Shown here piece by piece: positions 20,161 to 33,524 of a stretch of 64,000 bases of DNA. Numbering within the stretch: position 1 is the stretch's first letter; each line of letters begins with the position of its first letter. The stretch is from Actinomycetes bacterium. Lineage in GTDB: Bacteria; Actinomycetota; Actinomycetes; Actinomycetales; Microbacteriaceae. The stretch covers positions 1 to 64,000 of the forward strand of contig JAKPAC010000005.1 in the NCBI GenBank assembly GCA_029779645.1, read 5' to 3'. The notes under the pieces were generated by a model, which was not told the origin of the DNA, did no database searches, and saw only the letters and a program-made list of their open reading frames with translations. Position numbers and translations under genes: made by a program.

Positions 20161-21309
20161 ATGCAACAGCTCAAAGTCATCGGGACTGAGGACGACATGC
20201 TGGTCGTCGCGACCGAGGCGGGAGAGCGGTTTGCGCTCCCCATCACCGACGCCCTTCGGGCCGAGATCCGTCGCACCGGCGGCACGACTCGCGCCTCGGC
20301 TCGTGCCGAGGAGCGCGACCCGAAGGCCGTGCGGCTCAGCCCGCGCGAGATCCAGGGCCATATCCGCGCCGGCCTGTCGGCCGATGAGGTCGCCGCGCTC
20401 ACGGGCGCATCGGTGGAGGACGTCGCCCGCTACGAGGGGCCCGTGCTCGCCGAGCGCCAGTTCATCGTCGCCCAGGCGCTCGCCATGCCGGTGCTGATCG
20501 GCGCGGAGCTCGACGGCGATGCCGGCGCCACCTTCGGCGCCGCGATCCGCGGCAAGCTCGCCGAGCTGCAGGCCGAGGGCGAGCGCTGGACGAGCTGGAA
20601 GGAGGCAGCCGGCTGGGTCGTCAAGCTCGAGTTCACGGCCTCCGGCATCGACCACGACGCCCGCTGGAGCTTCGACCCGCGCCGGAGCCACCTCTCGCCG
20701 CTCGGCGCCGACGCCACCCAGCTCTCGCGCCAGGGCTCGCTCCCCGAGGGGCTGATCCCCCGCTTGCGCGCCCTCGACTCGGATGCCCCGCTCAAGGACG
20801 ACACGCGCTTCGACAGCGCCGCCTTCGGCCCGCGCCGCACCGCGACCGTCCCCGAGCCGGACGCGCTCGGCACGCGCACCGGCGGGGACGCCACGCCGGC
20901 TGCGGTCGCGGACGCCGCGATCAAGCGCGCCCCGAGCGACACCGCCGCCTCGGCCGAGACCGCCGACCTCCTCGAGGCCCTGCGCCGCCGCCGCGGCCAG
21001 CGCGAGCCGCGTCCCGACGGCGCCGAAGAGCGCGAGCCCGCGCCCATCGCGCCGTCGCCCTGGGCGAACCCGGCCACGCACGCGCCCGCGCCGACGCCCC
21101 CCGAGCGTCGCGACACCGCGCCGATCGCGCTGTTCGATGCGCTCGAGCCGGGCTACCAGCCTGAGGCAGAGCACGAGGCCGCGCCGAGCGGCTCGGCGCA
21201 GGACGCCCCGGCGCCCGCTCCCGCCGAGCCGGGCATCCGCCGCAAGGGCCGCGCCTCGCTCCCCTCGTGGGACGAGATCGTCTTCGGCGCCCGCACCGAC
21301 GAGCACTAG
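20161..21309 (+). CDS. sepH: Septation protein SepH
   Basis: A 382-residue protein matching SepH (formerly DUF3071), which binds FtsZ and promotes Z-ring assembly in actinobacteria. The N-terminal domain (residues 1-170) includes MQQLKVIGTEDDMLVV and a helix-turn-helix around LSPREIQGHIRAGLSADEVAALTG. The rest is a disordered, Ala/Pro/Asp-rich tail ending in IRRKGRASLPSWDEIVFG, a conserved terminal motif. ATG 20161 has GGGAGG about 9 nt upstream; the frame continues upstream but without the family sequence. Confidence 0.88.
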   Translation: MQQLKVIGTEDDMLVVATEAGERFALPITDALRAEIRRTGGTTRASARAEERDPKAVRLSPREIQGHIRAGLSADEVAALTGASVEDVARYEGPVLAERQFIVAQALAMPVLIGAELDGDAGATFGAAIRGKLAELQAEGERWTSWKEAAGWVVKLEFTASGIDHDARWSFDPRRSHLSPLGADATQLSRQGSLPEGLIPRLRALDSDAPLKDDTRFDSAAFGPRRTATVPEPDALGTRTGGDATPAAVADAAIKRAPSDTAASAETADLLEALRRRRGQREPRPDGAEEREPAPIAPSPWANPATHAPAPTPPERRDTAPIALFDALEPGYQPEAEHEAAPSGSAQDAPAPAPAEPGIRRKGRASLPSWDEIVFGARTDEH

Positions 21310-21393
21310 GCCTCGGTCGGGGTCACCGACACCACGCGAGGCGGCACCGCGCGAGCCGCACCGCGCACCCCGCGGCGTTGTTGGTGCGGCGGC

Positions 21394-22527
21394 TCAGCGC
21401 GCGAATGCCCCGAGCCGGATCATCGGGATCGTCAGCTCCTCGTCGGTGAGCGAGCCGTGCTGCCCGACCATCCCCTGCGCGCGCGTGTCTTCGAGCCGGT
21501 CGTCGTAGTACGCGATCCGTGCCCGCGCCGCCACCAGCACGTCGCCGATGCGCGGTGCCGCCGCCTCGTCGACCGGCCCGAAGAGCCCGGCGCCGATCGC
21601 CTCGTCGCGGCTCAGCACCCACGAGCGATGCGCCTCGCGGGCGCGCCAGGTCTGGAGCATCGCCTCCGCTGCCCCGGGCTCCGCGTACAGGTGCAGCATG
21701 CGCGGCTCTCCCCCGAGGTATCGCACCCCGAGCAGCCGCTCGTCGCCCTCGCGCAGCAGCACGTGCTTGTGCGCCGCGACGTCGACCATGCCGTGATCGG
21801 CCGTGACGATCACCCCGATCCCCGCGGGCAGGGCCCCAGCGAAGCCCTTGACGGCGGCATCCACGCCCTCGAGGGTCTCGACCCAGCGCGACGACGCCAC
21901 CCCCAGCTTGTGCCCGACGCTGTCGAGCTGCGGGGTGTAGACATACGTGAGCGATCCGGGATGCCTCGACGCCAGCGTCGCGGCCAGCGCGAGGCGCTCC
22001 TCGAGGGTGGCCGCGGCGTGGAACTCGGCGCCGCGCGTGGTGGCGACGGTGAAGCCAGACCCGGCGAAGCGCAGGTCGCTGACGACGAAGGTCGGTCGGC
22101 CCGCGGCGCTCGCCCGCTCGAACAGCGGCGCGCGCAGCGGCCAGGTGGCGGGGTCGAGGCCGTCGTCCTCCCAGCCGGTGAGCTGATTCGAGACGATGTC
22201 GCGTCCGGGCACCAGCGCCCTGTAGCTGACGATGCCGTGGGCACCCGGCGCGGCGCCGCTGTGCAGGCTCATCAGCGCGGCGGCCGTGGTGGAGGGGAAC
22301 ACCGTCTGCGCGACGTCTCGCCGCCCCATCCGGGCGGCGAGAAAGCGGGCGTGCCCCGCGTGCGCCTGCAGATTCCGAGCGCCGAGCCCGTCGATCATCA
22401 CGACGATCGCGCTCTCGGCCGGCGCAAGGCCGAGGGCGCCGGGCACGCCATCCAGCGCGTCGAGCATCTGCGGCACGAGGTCGAAAATCCGAGCGCCGGG
22501 GCCGGGCGTCGGTAGCATGGAGGTCAT
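21394..22527 (-). CDS. Alkaline phosphatase superfamily (nucleotide pyrophosphatase-like) protein
   Basis: A 377-residue metalloenzyme of the phosphodiesterase/nucleotide-pyrophosphatase branch. The first metal Asp is in VVMIDGLGARN, the Thr nucleophile is in VFPSTTAAALMSLHSG, and later ligands are in LDSVGHKLG and VTADHGMVDV, in the usual order. The substrate, probably a phosphodiester, is unknown. I start it at ATG 22527; ATG 22518 is also possible, and neither has a strong ribosome-binding site. It is divergent from parC. Confidence 0.82.
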   Translation of the reverse strand: MTSMLPTPGPGARIFDLVPQMLDALDGVPGALGLAPAESAIVVMIDGLGARNLQAHAGHARFLAARMGRRDVAQTVFPSTTAAALMSLHSGAAPGAHGIVSYRALVPGRDIVSNQLTGWEDDGLDPATWPLRAPLFERASAAGRPTFVVSDLRFAGSGFTVATTRGAEFHAAATLEERLALAATLASRHPGSLTYVYTPQLDSVGHKLGVASSRWVETLEGVDAAVKGFAGALPAGIGVIVTADHGMVDVAAHKHVLLREGDERLLGVRYLGGEPRMLHLYAEPGAAEAMLQTWRAREAHRSWVLSRDEAIGAGLFGPVDEAAAPRIGDVLVAARARIAYYDDRLEDTRAQGMVGQHGSLTDEELTIPMIRLGAFAR

Positions 22528-22653
22528 CGGGGCAAGTCTCGCACAGCGCGGGCCGCACCCTTCAGCGCTTGACGGGGCGCCTCCCGTCCCCGCCGCGCTC
22601 ACCCGATCGGCCCGACCGATCCAGCACCGACCGATTCAGCACCGAAAGCCGCG

Positions 22654-25221
22654 ATGTCGTCACACTCTTCCAAGCGCCCGACCTCCACGGATCGCGCCGC
22701 CGTCACCGAGCGCATCGAAGACATCGATCTCTCCACCGAGATGCAGGACTCGTTCCTCGAGTACGCGTACTCGGTGATCTACTCGCGCGCGCTGCCGGAC
22801 GCCCGGGACGGGCTCAAGCCGGTGCAGCGACGCATCCTCTACCAGATGGCCGAGATGGGGCTGCGCCCGGAGCGCGGGCACGTGAAGAGCGCGCGCGTCG
22901 TCGGCGAGGTGATGGGCAAGCTGCACCCGCACGGCGACTCGGCGATCTACGACGCCCTCGTGCGTCTCTCGCAGGCGTTCAGCCAGCGCGTGCCGCTGGT
23001 CGACGGCCACGGCAACTTCGGCTCGCTCGACGACGGCCCCGCCGCATCGCGCTACACCGAGGCGCGCCTGGCCCCCGCCGCGCTCGCGATGACCGCCGAC
23101 CTCGGCGAGGACGTCGTCGATTTCGTGCCCAACTACGACAACCAGTTCATGCAGCCCTCGGTGCTCCCGGCCGCGTATCCGAACCTGCTCGTCAACGGCG
23201 CGGCGGGCATCGCCGTCGGCATGGCGACCAACATGGCGCCGCACAACCTGCTCGAGGTCGTCGCGGCCGCGGTGCACCTGCTCTCGCATCCGAAGGCCAC
23301 GCTCGACGAGATCATGCAGTTCGTGCCGGGCCCCGACCTGCCCTCGGGTGGCGTGATCGTGGGCCTCGACGGCATCCGCGACGCGTACGAGACCGGCCGC
23401 GGCGCGTTCAAGACCCGCGCCCGGGTGAGCATCGAGTCGGTCGGCCCGCGCCGCATGGGCATCGTCGTCACCGAGCTGCCCTACCAGGTCGGCCCTGAGC
23501 GCGTGATCGAGAAGATCAAGGACGGCGTGGGCTCGAAGAAGCTGACGGGCATCGCGGACGTCACCGACCTGACCGACCGCCACAACGGGCTTCGCCTGGT
23601 CATCGGGATCAAGACCGGGTTCGACCCGCAGGCCGTGCTCGAGCAGCTCTACCGCTACACGCCCCTGGAAGACTCGTTCAGCATCAACAACGTCGCGCTC
23701 GTCGACGGCCAGCCGCAGACGCTCGGGCTCCTGCCGCTGCTGCACGTGTACCTCGACCACCGCATCAGCGTCGTCTCGCGACGCTCCGAGTTCCGCCTTG
23801 CCCGTCGGCTCGAGCGCATGCACCTCGTCGAGGGCCTGCTCATCGCGATCCTCGACATCGACGAGGTCATCCAGGTCATCCGCAGCTCGGATGACTCCGA
23901 GCAGGCGCGCACGCGGCTCATGGAGGTCTTCGAGCTCTCACAGCTGCAGGCGGAGTACATCCTCGAGCTGCGCCTGCGCCGTCTCACCAAGTTCTCGCGC
24001 GTCGAGCTGGAGTCGGAGCGTGACGCCCTCGCCGCCGAGATCGCCGCGCTCCGCGAGCTGCTCGCCGACCCGAAGCTGATCCGCGCGCAGGTGGCCCGCG
24101 AGCTGGAGGACACCGCCGAGGCGCTCGGCACACCGCGGCGCACGCTGCTGACGAACGCGCGGCCGGCTCCCCCGAAGCAGTCGCGCTCGGCCGGCGCCCC
24201 GAACCTGCAGATCGCCGACTCGCCGACCATCGTCGTGCTCTCGACGACCGGCAGGATCGCGCGCATCGACCTGGCCGAGCGCGGGGATGCCCCGACCCCG
24301 GCGCCGCGCCGCAGCAAGCACGACGCCGTGCGCTCCAGCGTGCACACGAGCGTGCGCAGCGAGATCGGCGCGGTGACGAACCTCGGGCGCCTCCTGCGCT
24401 TCTCCCCCGTCGACCTGCCATCGCTGACCCCTGCCTCGGTGCAGCTGGGCGCCGGGCAGCGCGTCGACGAGTATCTCGGGCTCACCGATCGCACCGAGCG
24501 GGTCCTCGGGCTGGTCCTGCTCGAGGGCGACGAGCCCATCGCCCTCGGCACCCGCGACGGCGTCGTCAAGCGCATCGCGCCCGGCGGCTACCCGCTGCGC
24601 GAGGAATTCGAGATCATCGCGCTGAAGGCGGGCGACCAGGTCGTCGGCCTCGCCCAGGGCGGCGACGCAGACGAGCTCGTGTTCGTCACGAGCGATGCGC
24701 GCCTGCTCCGCTTCTCGGCCGCCGCCGTGCGGCCGCAGGGCGTCGCGGCGGGCGGCATGGCCGGGATCAAGCTCTCGGCCGGGGCATCCGTCATCTTCTT
24801 CGGCGCCGCGAGCCTTCCCGAATCCGCCGACGCCGCGGACGCGATGGAGGCGCCCGCGACCGCTGACGCCGCCGAGCCGGGCGCATCGGGCGCGGAGGGC
24901 GCGAGCGAGGCCCTCGACGCCGAGCCCGTGGTCGTCACGGTGTCGGCACCGACGAACGCGCTGCCGGGCACCGATCCGGGCCGCGCCAAGGTGACGCCGC
25001 TGCGCGAGTTTCCCGCGAAGGGCCGCGCCACCGGCGGTGTCCGCGCGCACGCGTTCCTCAAGGGCGAGGACGCGCTCGTGCTCGCCTGGGTCGGGCCCGA
25101 GCCGGCGCAGGCGGTCGCCGCCGACGGCTCGGCGCGCGCGCTCCCCGCGTCGGGTGCGAAGCGGGATGCCTCGGGCACGCCCCTCGACGCCGCCATCGGC
25201 TCGATCGGCCGCACGCTCTAG
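22654..25221 (+). CDS. parC: Type IIA topoisomerase subunit A (ParC/GyrA-like)
   Basis: An 855-residue DNA-cleaving subunit. The catalytic Tyr134 lies in [14 protein letters not shown], and the QRRILYQM helix and [14 protein letters not shown] region are intact. The C-terminal beta-pinwheel has a clear Ala/Glu/Asp-rich insertion (about residues 725-765) and no classical GyrA box (QRRGGKG), which favours a second, decatenating enzyme over gyrase. The ATP-binding partner parE is convergent immediately downstream. Assignment as ParC rather than GyrA rests on this context. Confidence 0.88.
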   Translation: MSSHSSKRPTSTDRAAVTERIEDIDLSTEMQDSFLEYAYSVIYSRALPDARDGLKPVQRRILYQMAEMGLRPERGHVKSARVVGEVMGKLHPHGDSAIYDALVRLSQAFSQRVPLVDGHGNFGSLDDGPAASRYTEARLAPAALAMTADLGEDVVDFVPNYDNQFMQPSVLPAAYPNLLVNGAAGIAVGMATNMAPHNLLEVVAAAVHLLSHPKATLDEIMQFVPGPDLPSGGVIVGLDGIRDAYETGRGAFKTRARVSIESVGPRRMGIVVTELPYQVGPERVIEKIKDGVGSKKLTGIADVTDLTDRHNGLRLVIGIKTGFDPQAVLEQLYRYTPLEDSFSINNVALVDGQPQTLGLLPLLHVYLDHRISVVSRRSEFRLARRLERMHLVEGLLIAILDIDEVIQVIRSSDDSEQARTRLMEVFELSQLQAEYILELRLRRLTKFSRVELESERDALAAEIAALRELLADPKLIRAQVARELEDTAEALGTPRRTLLTNARPAPPKQSRSAGAPNLQIADSPTIVVLSTTGRIARIDLAERGDAPTPAPRRSKHDAVRSSVHTSVRSEIGAVTNLGRLLRFSPVDLPSLTPASVQLGAGQRVDEYLGLTDRTERVLGLVLLEGDEPIALGTRDGVVKRIAPGGYPLREEFEIIALKAGDQVVGLAQGGDADELVFVTSDARLLRFSAAAVRPQGVAAGGMAGIKLSAGASVIFFGAASLPESADAADAMEAPATADAAEPGASGAEGASEALDAEPVVVTVSAPTNALPGTDPGRAKVTPLREFPAKGRATGGVRAHAFLKGEDALVLAWVGPEPAQAVAADGSARALPASGAKRDASGTPLDAAIGSIGRTL

Positions 25222-25313
25222 CCTGCGGGCGCGAGCTGAGGCGCGAGCCGGGGCACCGCCCGTCGACGCCCGCCCGCGCGCCGCACGAGGGGCCGGCGAC
25301 GCGCGAACGCGCT

Positions 25314-25339
25314 GGCGGGTGCACGTCGCCGCACCCGCC
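25314..25339. terminator. Hairpin between convergent parC and parE
   Basis: GGCGGGTGC (25314-25322) pairs with GCACCCGCC (25331-25339) around an 8-nt loop. It lies in the 125-nt gap between the convergent topoisomerase genes, 8 nt from the parE stop. It could terminate both genes. Confidence 0.6.
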
Positions 25340-25346
25340 GCCGCGG

Positions 25347-27482
<2,136 letters not shown>

Positions 27483-27708
27483 AGTCCTCTAGCCTAATCG
27501 GCGAGCCGGCGCTTGGATGCCTCGACGCGCGAGACTCGCATCCAGGGCACCCGCCACGACGCGCCAGGATCGTCGCGGGTGATCGGCTACGCGCTCAGCG
27601 AAATGCGCGACGCACTCGGCATCCTTTGAGGGGGCCGGTGGTTGTATTGAACACGCACCGCTTCGGCGGCACCGCGATTCCACAGTCAGCCCGAGGGAAG
27701 GCACCGAG

Positions 27709-27942
27709 ATGACTCAGCTCACCAGCGAACGTGACACGACTCCTGATGGCGCTGTCGAATTCCGCCTGACCGCCGGCGACCGTTGCGACAGCTGCGGGGC
27801 CCAGGCCTACATCTCGGCCACCGTCAACGGGAGCGAGCTGCTGTTCTGCGCGCACCACGGCCGCAAGTACGAGGAGAAGCTGCGCGCCGTCGCCACGGAG
27901 TGGCACGACGAGTCTGCCCGCCTCCAGGAGGCCGCGAACTAG
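27709..27942 (+). CDS. DUF7455 family small zinc-ribbon protein
   Basis: A 77-residue protein. CDSCGAQAY and the later LLFCAHHGRKY give a CxxC...CxxH set that could bind zinc. The family is widespread in actinobacteria near the sigma factor and topoisomerase genes, and its function is unknown. It is convergent with the alr-like gene, with only 2 nt between them. The 226-nt region upstream to parE contains divergent promoter sequence but no further gene. Confidence 0.82.
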   Translation: MTQLTSERDTTPDGAVEFRLTAGDRCDSCGAQAYISATVNGSELLFCAHHGRKYEEKLRAVATEWHDESARLQEAAN

Positions 27943-27944
27943 CG

Positions 27945-29540
27945 TCAGCGCACCCAGTCGCGCGTGATCGTGCGTTCGAGGCGCGTGACAAGCTCCTCGC
28001 CGATCGTGCCGGCCGCGTCGGCCAGCTCCTGCAGCGTCGGCTCGCCGCGCGACCCGTCGCCGAACAGCACCACCGTCGCGCCCGCGCGCACGCGCGGGTC
28101 GACGCGCAGCACGGTGCGCAGCGGCTCGACCGCGACGACCGCACAGCGTTGCCCCTCCACCGCGAACCAGGCGCCGGCGCAGTCCACCGGAATCCCGTGC
28201 ACGCCGCCCAGCGGCACGACGCCGAACGAGCCCGCCGCGTCGTCCCAGCGCCGCGCGATCCGGCTCTCGAGCGCCATCGCGGGGCGCAGGCCGAGCGCCG
28301 CCGGCCCGAGCCCGTCCCCCGGGGCGATGCCGTAGAGAAAGGCACCCACGCGCACCGCGTCGAGCCGGGCGTCGGCCCGCGCGAACGCCGCGGCGCTCGC
28401 GGCGAGGTGCAGCAGCGGCGCCGTGACGCCCAGCGCCTCGGCGCGCGCGACGGCGGCGTGAAACCGTCCGATCGCAGCTGTGTCCTCGGCATCCGACGCC
28501 TCGGAGATGTGGGTCCAGAGCCCGACGACCTCAATCGCGTCGGGCCGGGCGAGCGCGTCGGCGACGAATGCCGCCCAGCCTTCGGCGCGCACGCCGGCGC
28601 GGTGCAGCCCGGTATCGGTCTTGAGGTGCACGCGCGCGGGGCGCCCGGCGATTCGCGCCGCGGCGGCGACGCGCGCCAGCGAGTGCTCGCTCGTCACGCC
28701 GAGCTCGATGCCCTCGGAGATCGCGCGCGGCAGCGCGTCGGGTTCGTCGAGCACCCAGGCGAAGATCCGCGCTTCGGGCGCGAGCTCGTGCACCCGATGG
28801 GCCGTCGCGACATCGAGCGCGCCGAAGCACCTGACGCCCGCCTCGACGAACGCGCCGACCGCGCCGGCGAGGCCGTGCCCGTAGGCGCCGTCCTTGACCA
28901 CCGCGATCAGCTCCGCCGGAGCGACGCGCGCGCGCATCAGTGCGACGTTTGCGCGCAGCGCATCGCCCGACACGACGGCGCGGTTCGCGGGATCGAACGG
29001 CGCGATGCCGAGCGAGTCCCCGCCGCGCGTGCCCTCGCCGCGCGTGCCCTCGCCATGCCCGAGGCGCAGCGAGGCGAGCACCGACAGCGGCTCCTCGCCC
29101 ACGCTGGCCGCCCACTGCGCGAGCGGGAGCGCGCCCGATCCCGCCGTGCCGAAGATCGTCACGGCATCGCCCGGCGAGACGGGCAGATCGCCGACATCGA
29201 TGACACAGGCATCCATCGCCACGCGGCCCACGATCGGCACGAGCGCGCCGGCGACGCAGACGCGCGCCCGATTGCCGGCCTTTCGCGGCAGCCCGTGCCC
29301 GTAGCCGATGTCGACGAGCGCGAGCGTGGTGGCGCGCTCGGTGACGTAGGTGTGCCCGTAGGAGACGCCGCTGCCTGCGGGCACCCGCTTGCACTGCAGC
29401 ACCCGTGCGCGCAGCGTCACGCCTCCGGCCGCGGCGTCGGCGCGAAACCCGGCCGCCGCTTCGGCGTCGCCGGTCGCGGCCGCGCGTGCCCGCTCGAGGA
29501 CGCCCTCGGCGAAGGCGAGCTCGCGCGCCGGCACCGCCAT
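27945..29540 (-). CDS. alr: Alanine racemase-like protein with C-N-C domain order
   Basis: A 531-residue PLP enzyme, about 150 residues longer than standard alanine racemase. Residues 40-155 form a C-terminal-type beta-barrel domain placed at the N-terminus, with GVSYGHTY (Tyr61, matching the catalytic Tyr265 of Geobacillus Alr) and GRVAMD. Residues 185-405 are the PLP barrel: AVVKDGAYGHG with Lys216, KTDTGLHRAG, and VRVGAFLYG. Residues 410-531 are a second barrel lacking the catalytic Tyr and the GRVxMD motif. It starts 4 nt after the gatD-like gene. The substrate could be alanine or another amino acid. Confidence 0.82.
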   Translation of the reverse strand: MAVPARELAFAEGVLERARAAATGDAEAAAGFRADAAAGGVTLRARVLQCKRVPAGSGVSYGHTYVTERATTLALVDIGYGHGLPRKAGNRARVCVAGALVPIVGRVAMDACVIDVGDLPVSPGDAVTIFGTAGSGALPLAQWAASVGEEPLSVLASLRLGHGEGTRGEGTRGGDSLGIAPFDPANRAVVSGDALRANVALMRARVAPAELIAVVKDGAYGHGLAGAVGAFVEAGVRCFGALDVATAHRVHELAPEARIFAWVLDEPDALPRAISEGIELGVTSEHSLARVAAAARIAGRPARVHLKTDTGLHRAGVRAEGWAAFVADALARPDAIEVVGLWTHISEASDAEDTAAIGRFHAAVARAEALGVTAPLLHLAASAAAFARADARLDAVRVGAFLYGIAPGDGLGPAALGLRPAMALESRIARRWDDAAGSFGVVPLGGVHGIPVDCAGAWFAVEGQRCAVVAVEPLRTVLRVDPRVRAGATVVLFGDGSRGEPTLQELADAAGTIGEELVTRLERTITRDWVR

Positions 29541-29544
29541 GGGA

Positions 29545-30309
29545 TCAGAGCCCGATCGCGGTGATCTGCGTCACGCGCGCGAGCGCGATGATCCGCTCGC
29601 GCGCCCCGCGGGCGAGCGCGTCGAGGCGCTCGTGCTCCCGCGTGCGGGCGTAGTCGATGCCGCGGCGCGCGAGCGCCGCGGTGAGCATCGCGTCGGCCCA
29701 CTCCGGGTTCAGCGGCAGCGCGGGGCCCTGCACGTTCGTCGCGTAGGCCTCGCCGACCCGAATCGACTCGCCGGCGCCCGCTCCGGGCACGCCGATCGAG
29801 CCGCCCCCGGCGGTGACGGTCGCCAGCGCGGCGGCCCCGGCATCCAGGTGCCAGGTCGCCGCGTGGTCCTCGAACCCGACGATCTGGCCGTGCTCGGATT
29901 CCGCGACGATGTAGCCGACGCGTCGCTCGCGCGAGCGCGTCACGGCGAACGGAAACAGATCGAGCCCCGCGAGGTGCTCGCCCTCGATCGTCGTGGTGCC
30001 GCGGCTGAGCAGCTCGGCTCCCGCGCCGACCGCGAACACGAGCGAGCCGGCGGAGAAGATCGCGGCGATCACCTCGCGCTTCGCGTGCAGGTCCGGCGCC
30101 ACCCGGCGCATCGCCGAGAGCGGACCGTTGCCGATCACGAGCACGTCGATGCCGCCGTCGGGCAGCGGCTCGCCCACGCCCACCCTCACGGTCTCGACGT
30201 CCAGACCGGCGGCACGCAGCCGAGTCTCGAACACCGCCACGTTGCCGCGGTCGCCGGTCACGCCCAGCAGCTCGGGATACAGCTGCACGATGCGCATCGT
30301 CTCGCTCAT
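29545..30309 (-). CDS. gatD: GatD-like class I glutamine amidotransferase, catalytic residues missing
   Basis: A 254-residue protein of the GatD/CobB-CobQ amidotransferase family, the partner of MurT. Family landmarks remain: MRIVQLYPELLGVTGDRGN, IGNGPL, GFEDH, and GPALPLNPEWAD. The nucleophile motif, usually containing CGGYQ, reads FAVGAGAELL with Gly95 at the cysteine position, and the protein has no cysteine at all. The C-terminal active-site HxHGP motif is TNVQGP. A glutaminase seems impossible. ATG 30309 overlaps the murT stop (ATGA) and has GGAGG upstream. Confidence 0.85.
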   Translation of the reverse strand: MSETMRIVQLYPELLGVTGDRGNVAVFETRLRAAGLDVETVRVGVGEPLPDGGIDVLVIGNGPLSAMRRVAPDLHAKREVIAAIFSAGSLVFAVGAGAELLSRGTTTIEGEHLAGLDLFPFAVTRSRERRVGYIVAESEHGQIVGFEDHAATWHLDAGAAALATVTAGGGSIGVPGAGAGESIRVGEAYATNVQGPALPLNPEWADAMLTAALARRGIDYARTREHERLDALARGARERIIALARVTQITAIGL

Positions 30310-31638
30310 CGCCGTGCCACCTCCTGATCGCCGTGGCCGAGCAGCCGACGGCCCTGCATCATGATCTCGTAGTTGACGAGCCACGACTGCCGGCCGTTCG
30401 CCGTCGCCGGCAGGGCGCGCATCAGCTCGACCGCCTTCGCCACGTCCGGCTCGACGGTGCCGACCGGCACACCCGCGTAGGCGAGACGCAGGGCGACCTG
30501 GTGCGCCTTCTCGCCCGAGACCACATCCACGTGGTCGAGCGCGTCGAAATCGACGTCGTAGATCCACGAGATATCGGGCGTGCCCTCGTCGATCGCCATG
30601 AGGACGCGCTCCGGCGCGGCCTCGAGCGCGTCGAGGTTCAGCTGCAGGCTCGGCGCGTTCTTGAACATCACGAACTCGACGACGTCGTCGCGACCCGGCG
30701 CGAGCGGGATGACCTCACCGCGGCCGTACGCCGGCGCCATCGCGCCGAAGCCGGCCGCGGCGGCAGCGGGTTCGAACCGCTCGCCGAGCACGCCGGATGC
30801 CGCGGCCAGCGCTGCTGCGGCATCGACCGCGTAGTGCAGCCCGCGCGCGGGAAGCATGATGTCGATCGGGGTGCCGCGGAAGTCGATGGTGACGTTCCGG
30901 CCGCTCGTGGCGACCACCTCGACCTCCGCGGCACGGGCGGCGATGCCGGCCTGCTCGCTGCGGGTGTCGGTGGCGTTCACGAGGCCGTGGGCCGAGGCCT
31001 GCACGAGCGCTGCCGACGCGCCGAAGAACACGGCTCGGCCGCGCAGGCCCGTCTCGTCGATCTTGCTCAGGTACGGGTCGTCACGGTTGACGATCACCTC
31101 GTGCGAGGCCCGCGTCGCGGCATCGAGCATCATGTCGGCCACGCGCTCGGTCTCGAAGAAGCGATAGAGCTGGTCGATCTGCACGTTCAGCGCGACGATC
31201 ACCCTGGGCGAGAGCACGTCGGCGAGATCGGCGGCGTAGCCCTCATCGACCTCGAGCACCGCGACGTCGGCGCGCACGCGGCCCGTGAGGGTGGCGTCCG
31301 CCAGCAGCGCGCTCGTCACGCCCTGGGGCAGGTTCGCACCCGTCGGGTTGGTGAACACGGTGAGCCCGTGCGCACGCAGCACCTCGCTGATCATGTGCGT
31401 GGTCGTGGTCTTGCCGTTCGAGCCGAGCACGAACAGCACGCCGTAGGGGAACTGGCCCGCGAGCGTCGGCAGCAGCGAGGGCGCGAGCCGGTTGGTCAGG
31501 TACCCGGGGAAGGCCGATCCGCCGCCGCGCAGCCGGGTCGCCCAGCGGGCGAGCTTTCCGGCCGCGATCGCCGGCACGTAGCGGATGCTGCCGCCACGTG
31601 CCGCGCGCGAGCTGGGAGCCCAGGCACCCCGGCCGGCA

Positions 31639-31646
<8 letters not shown>
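30306..31646 (-). CDS. murT: MurT-like Mur ligase (DUF1727)
   Basis: A 446-residue Mur ligase family protein. [11 protein letters not shown] (residues 75-85) is the ATP loop, EVDEG and [10 protein letters not shown] belong to the central domain, and the C-terminal DUF1727 domain shows [11 protein letters not shown]. Normal MurT contains a Cys4 zinc ribbon inserted in the central domain; this protein has no cysteine, and that region is a short unrelated loop. The TTG at 31646 overlaps the rpoD stop by 8 nt; GTG 31577 is an alternative closer to the usual family start. Confidence 0.87.
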
Positions 31647-33261
<1,615 letters not shown>

Positions 33262-33411
33262 GTGTCGCCTTTCCATGGTCGCCCCGCCCCGGATCACGCA
33301 CATTCGCGCGAGCGGACCGGACGATTTCGGACACTAGTAAGACCCTTGTCAAGTCTGTGCGAGTGCGAACAGCCACTCAACAGATCGACAACGGGTCCGA
33401 GATTCCATTCT

Positions 33412-33439
33412 CTCATACCAACCACGCATTGCGTGACAA
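33412..33439 (-). promoter_or_regulatory. rpoD: Candidate rpoD promoter
   Basis: Read on the minus strand, TTGTCA (33439-33434) is followed 16 bp later by TATGAG (33417-33412). This is the best -35/-10 pair in the 263-nt gap between rpoD and the PAC2 gene and would give a leader of about 145 nt. The gap is also noticeably less GC-rich. A TTGACA nearer the gene has no properly spaced -10. Confidence 0.45.
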
Positions 33440-33524
33440 GTGAGAACGTACAGTCCCCAACGCCGCGCGCGCCGAATCCATTCCGCGTGGGGCGCATCCA
33501 TTCGCCCGCACGCGGGAGCCGCCG

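Noticed and set aside
33330..33352. TTGACA at 33347-33352 (minus) as rpoD -35
   Set aside because: The next TAnnnT is only 10 bp away, too short for a -35/-10 pair.
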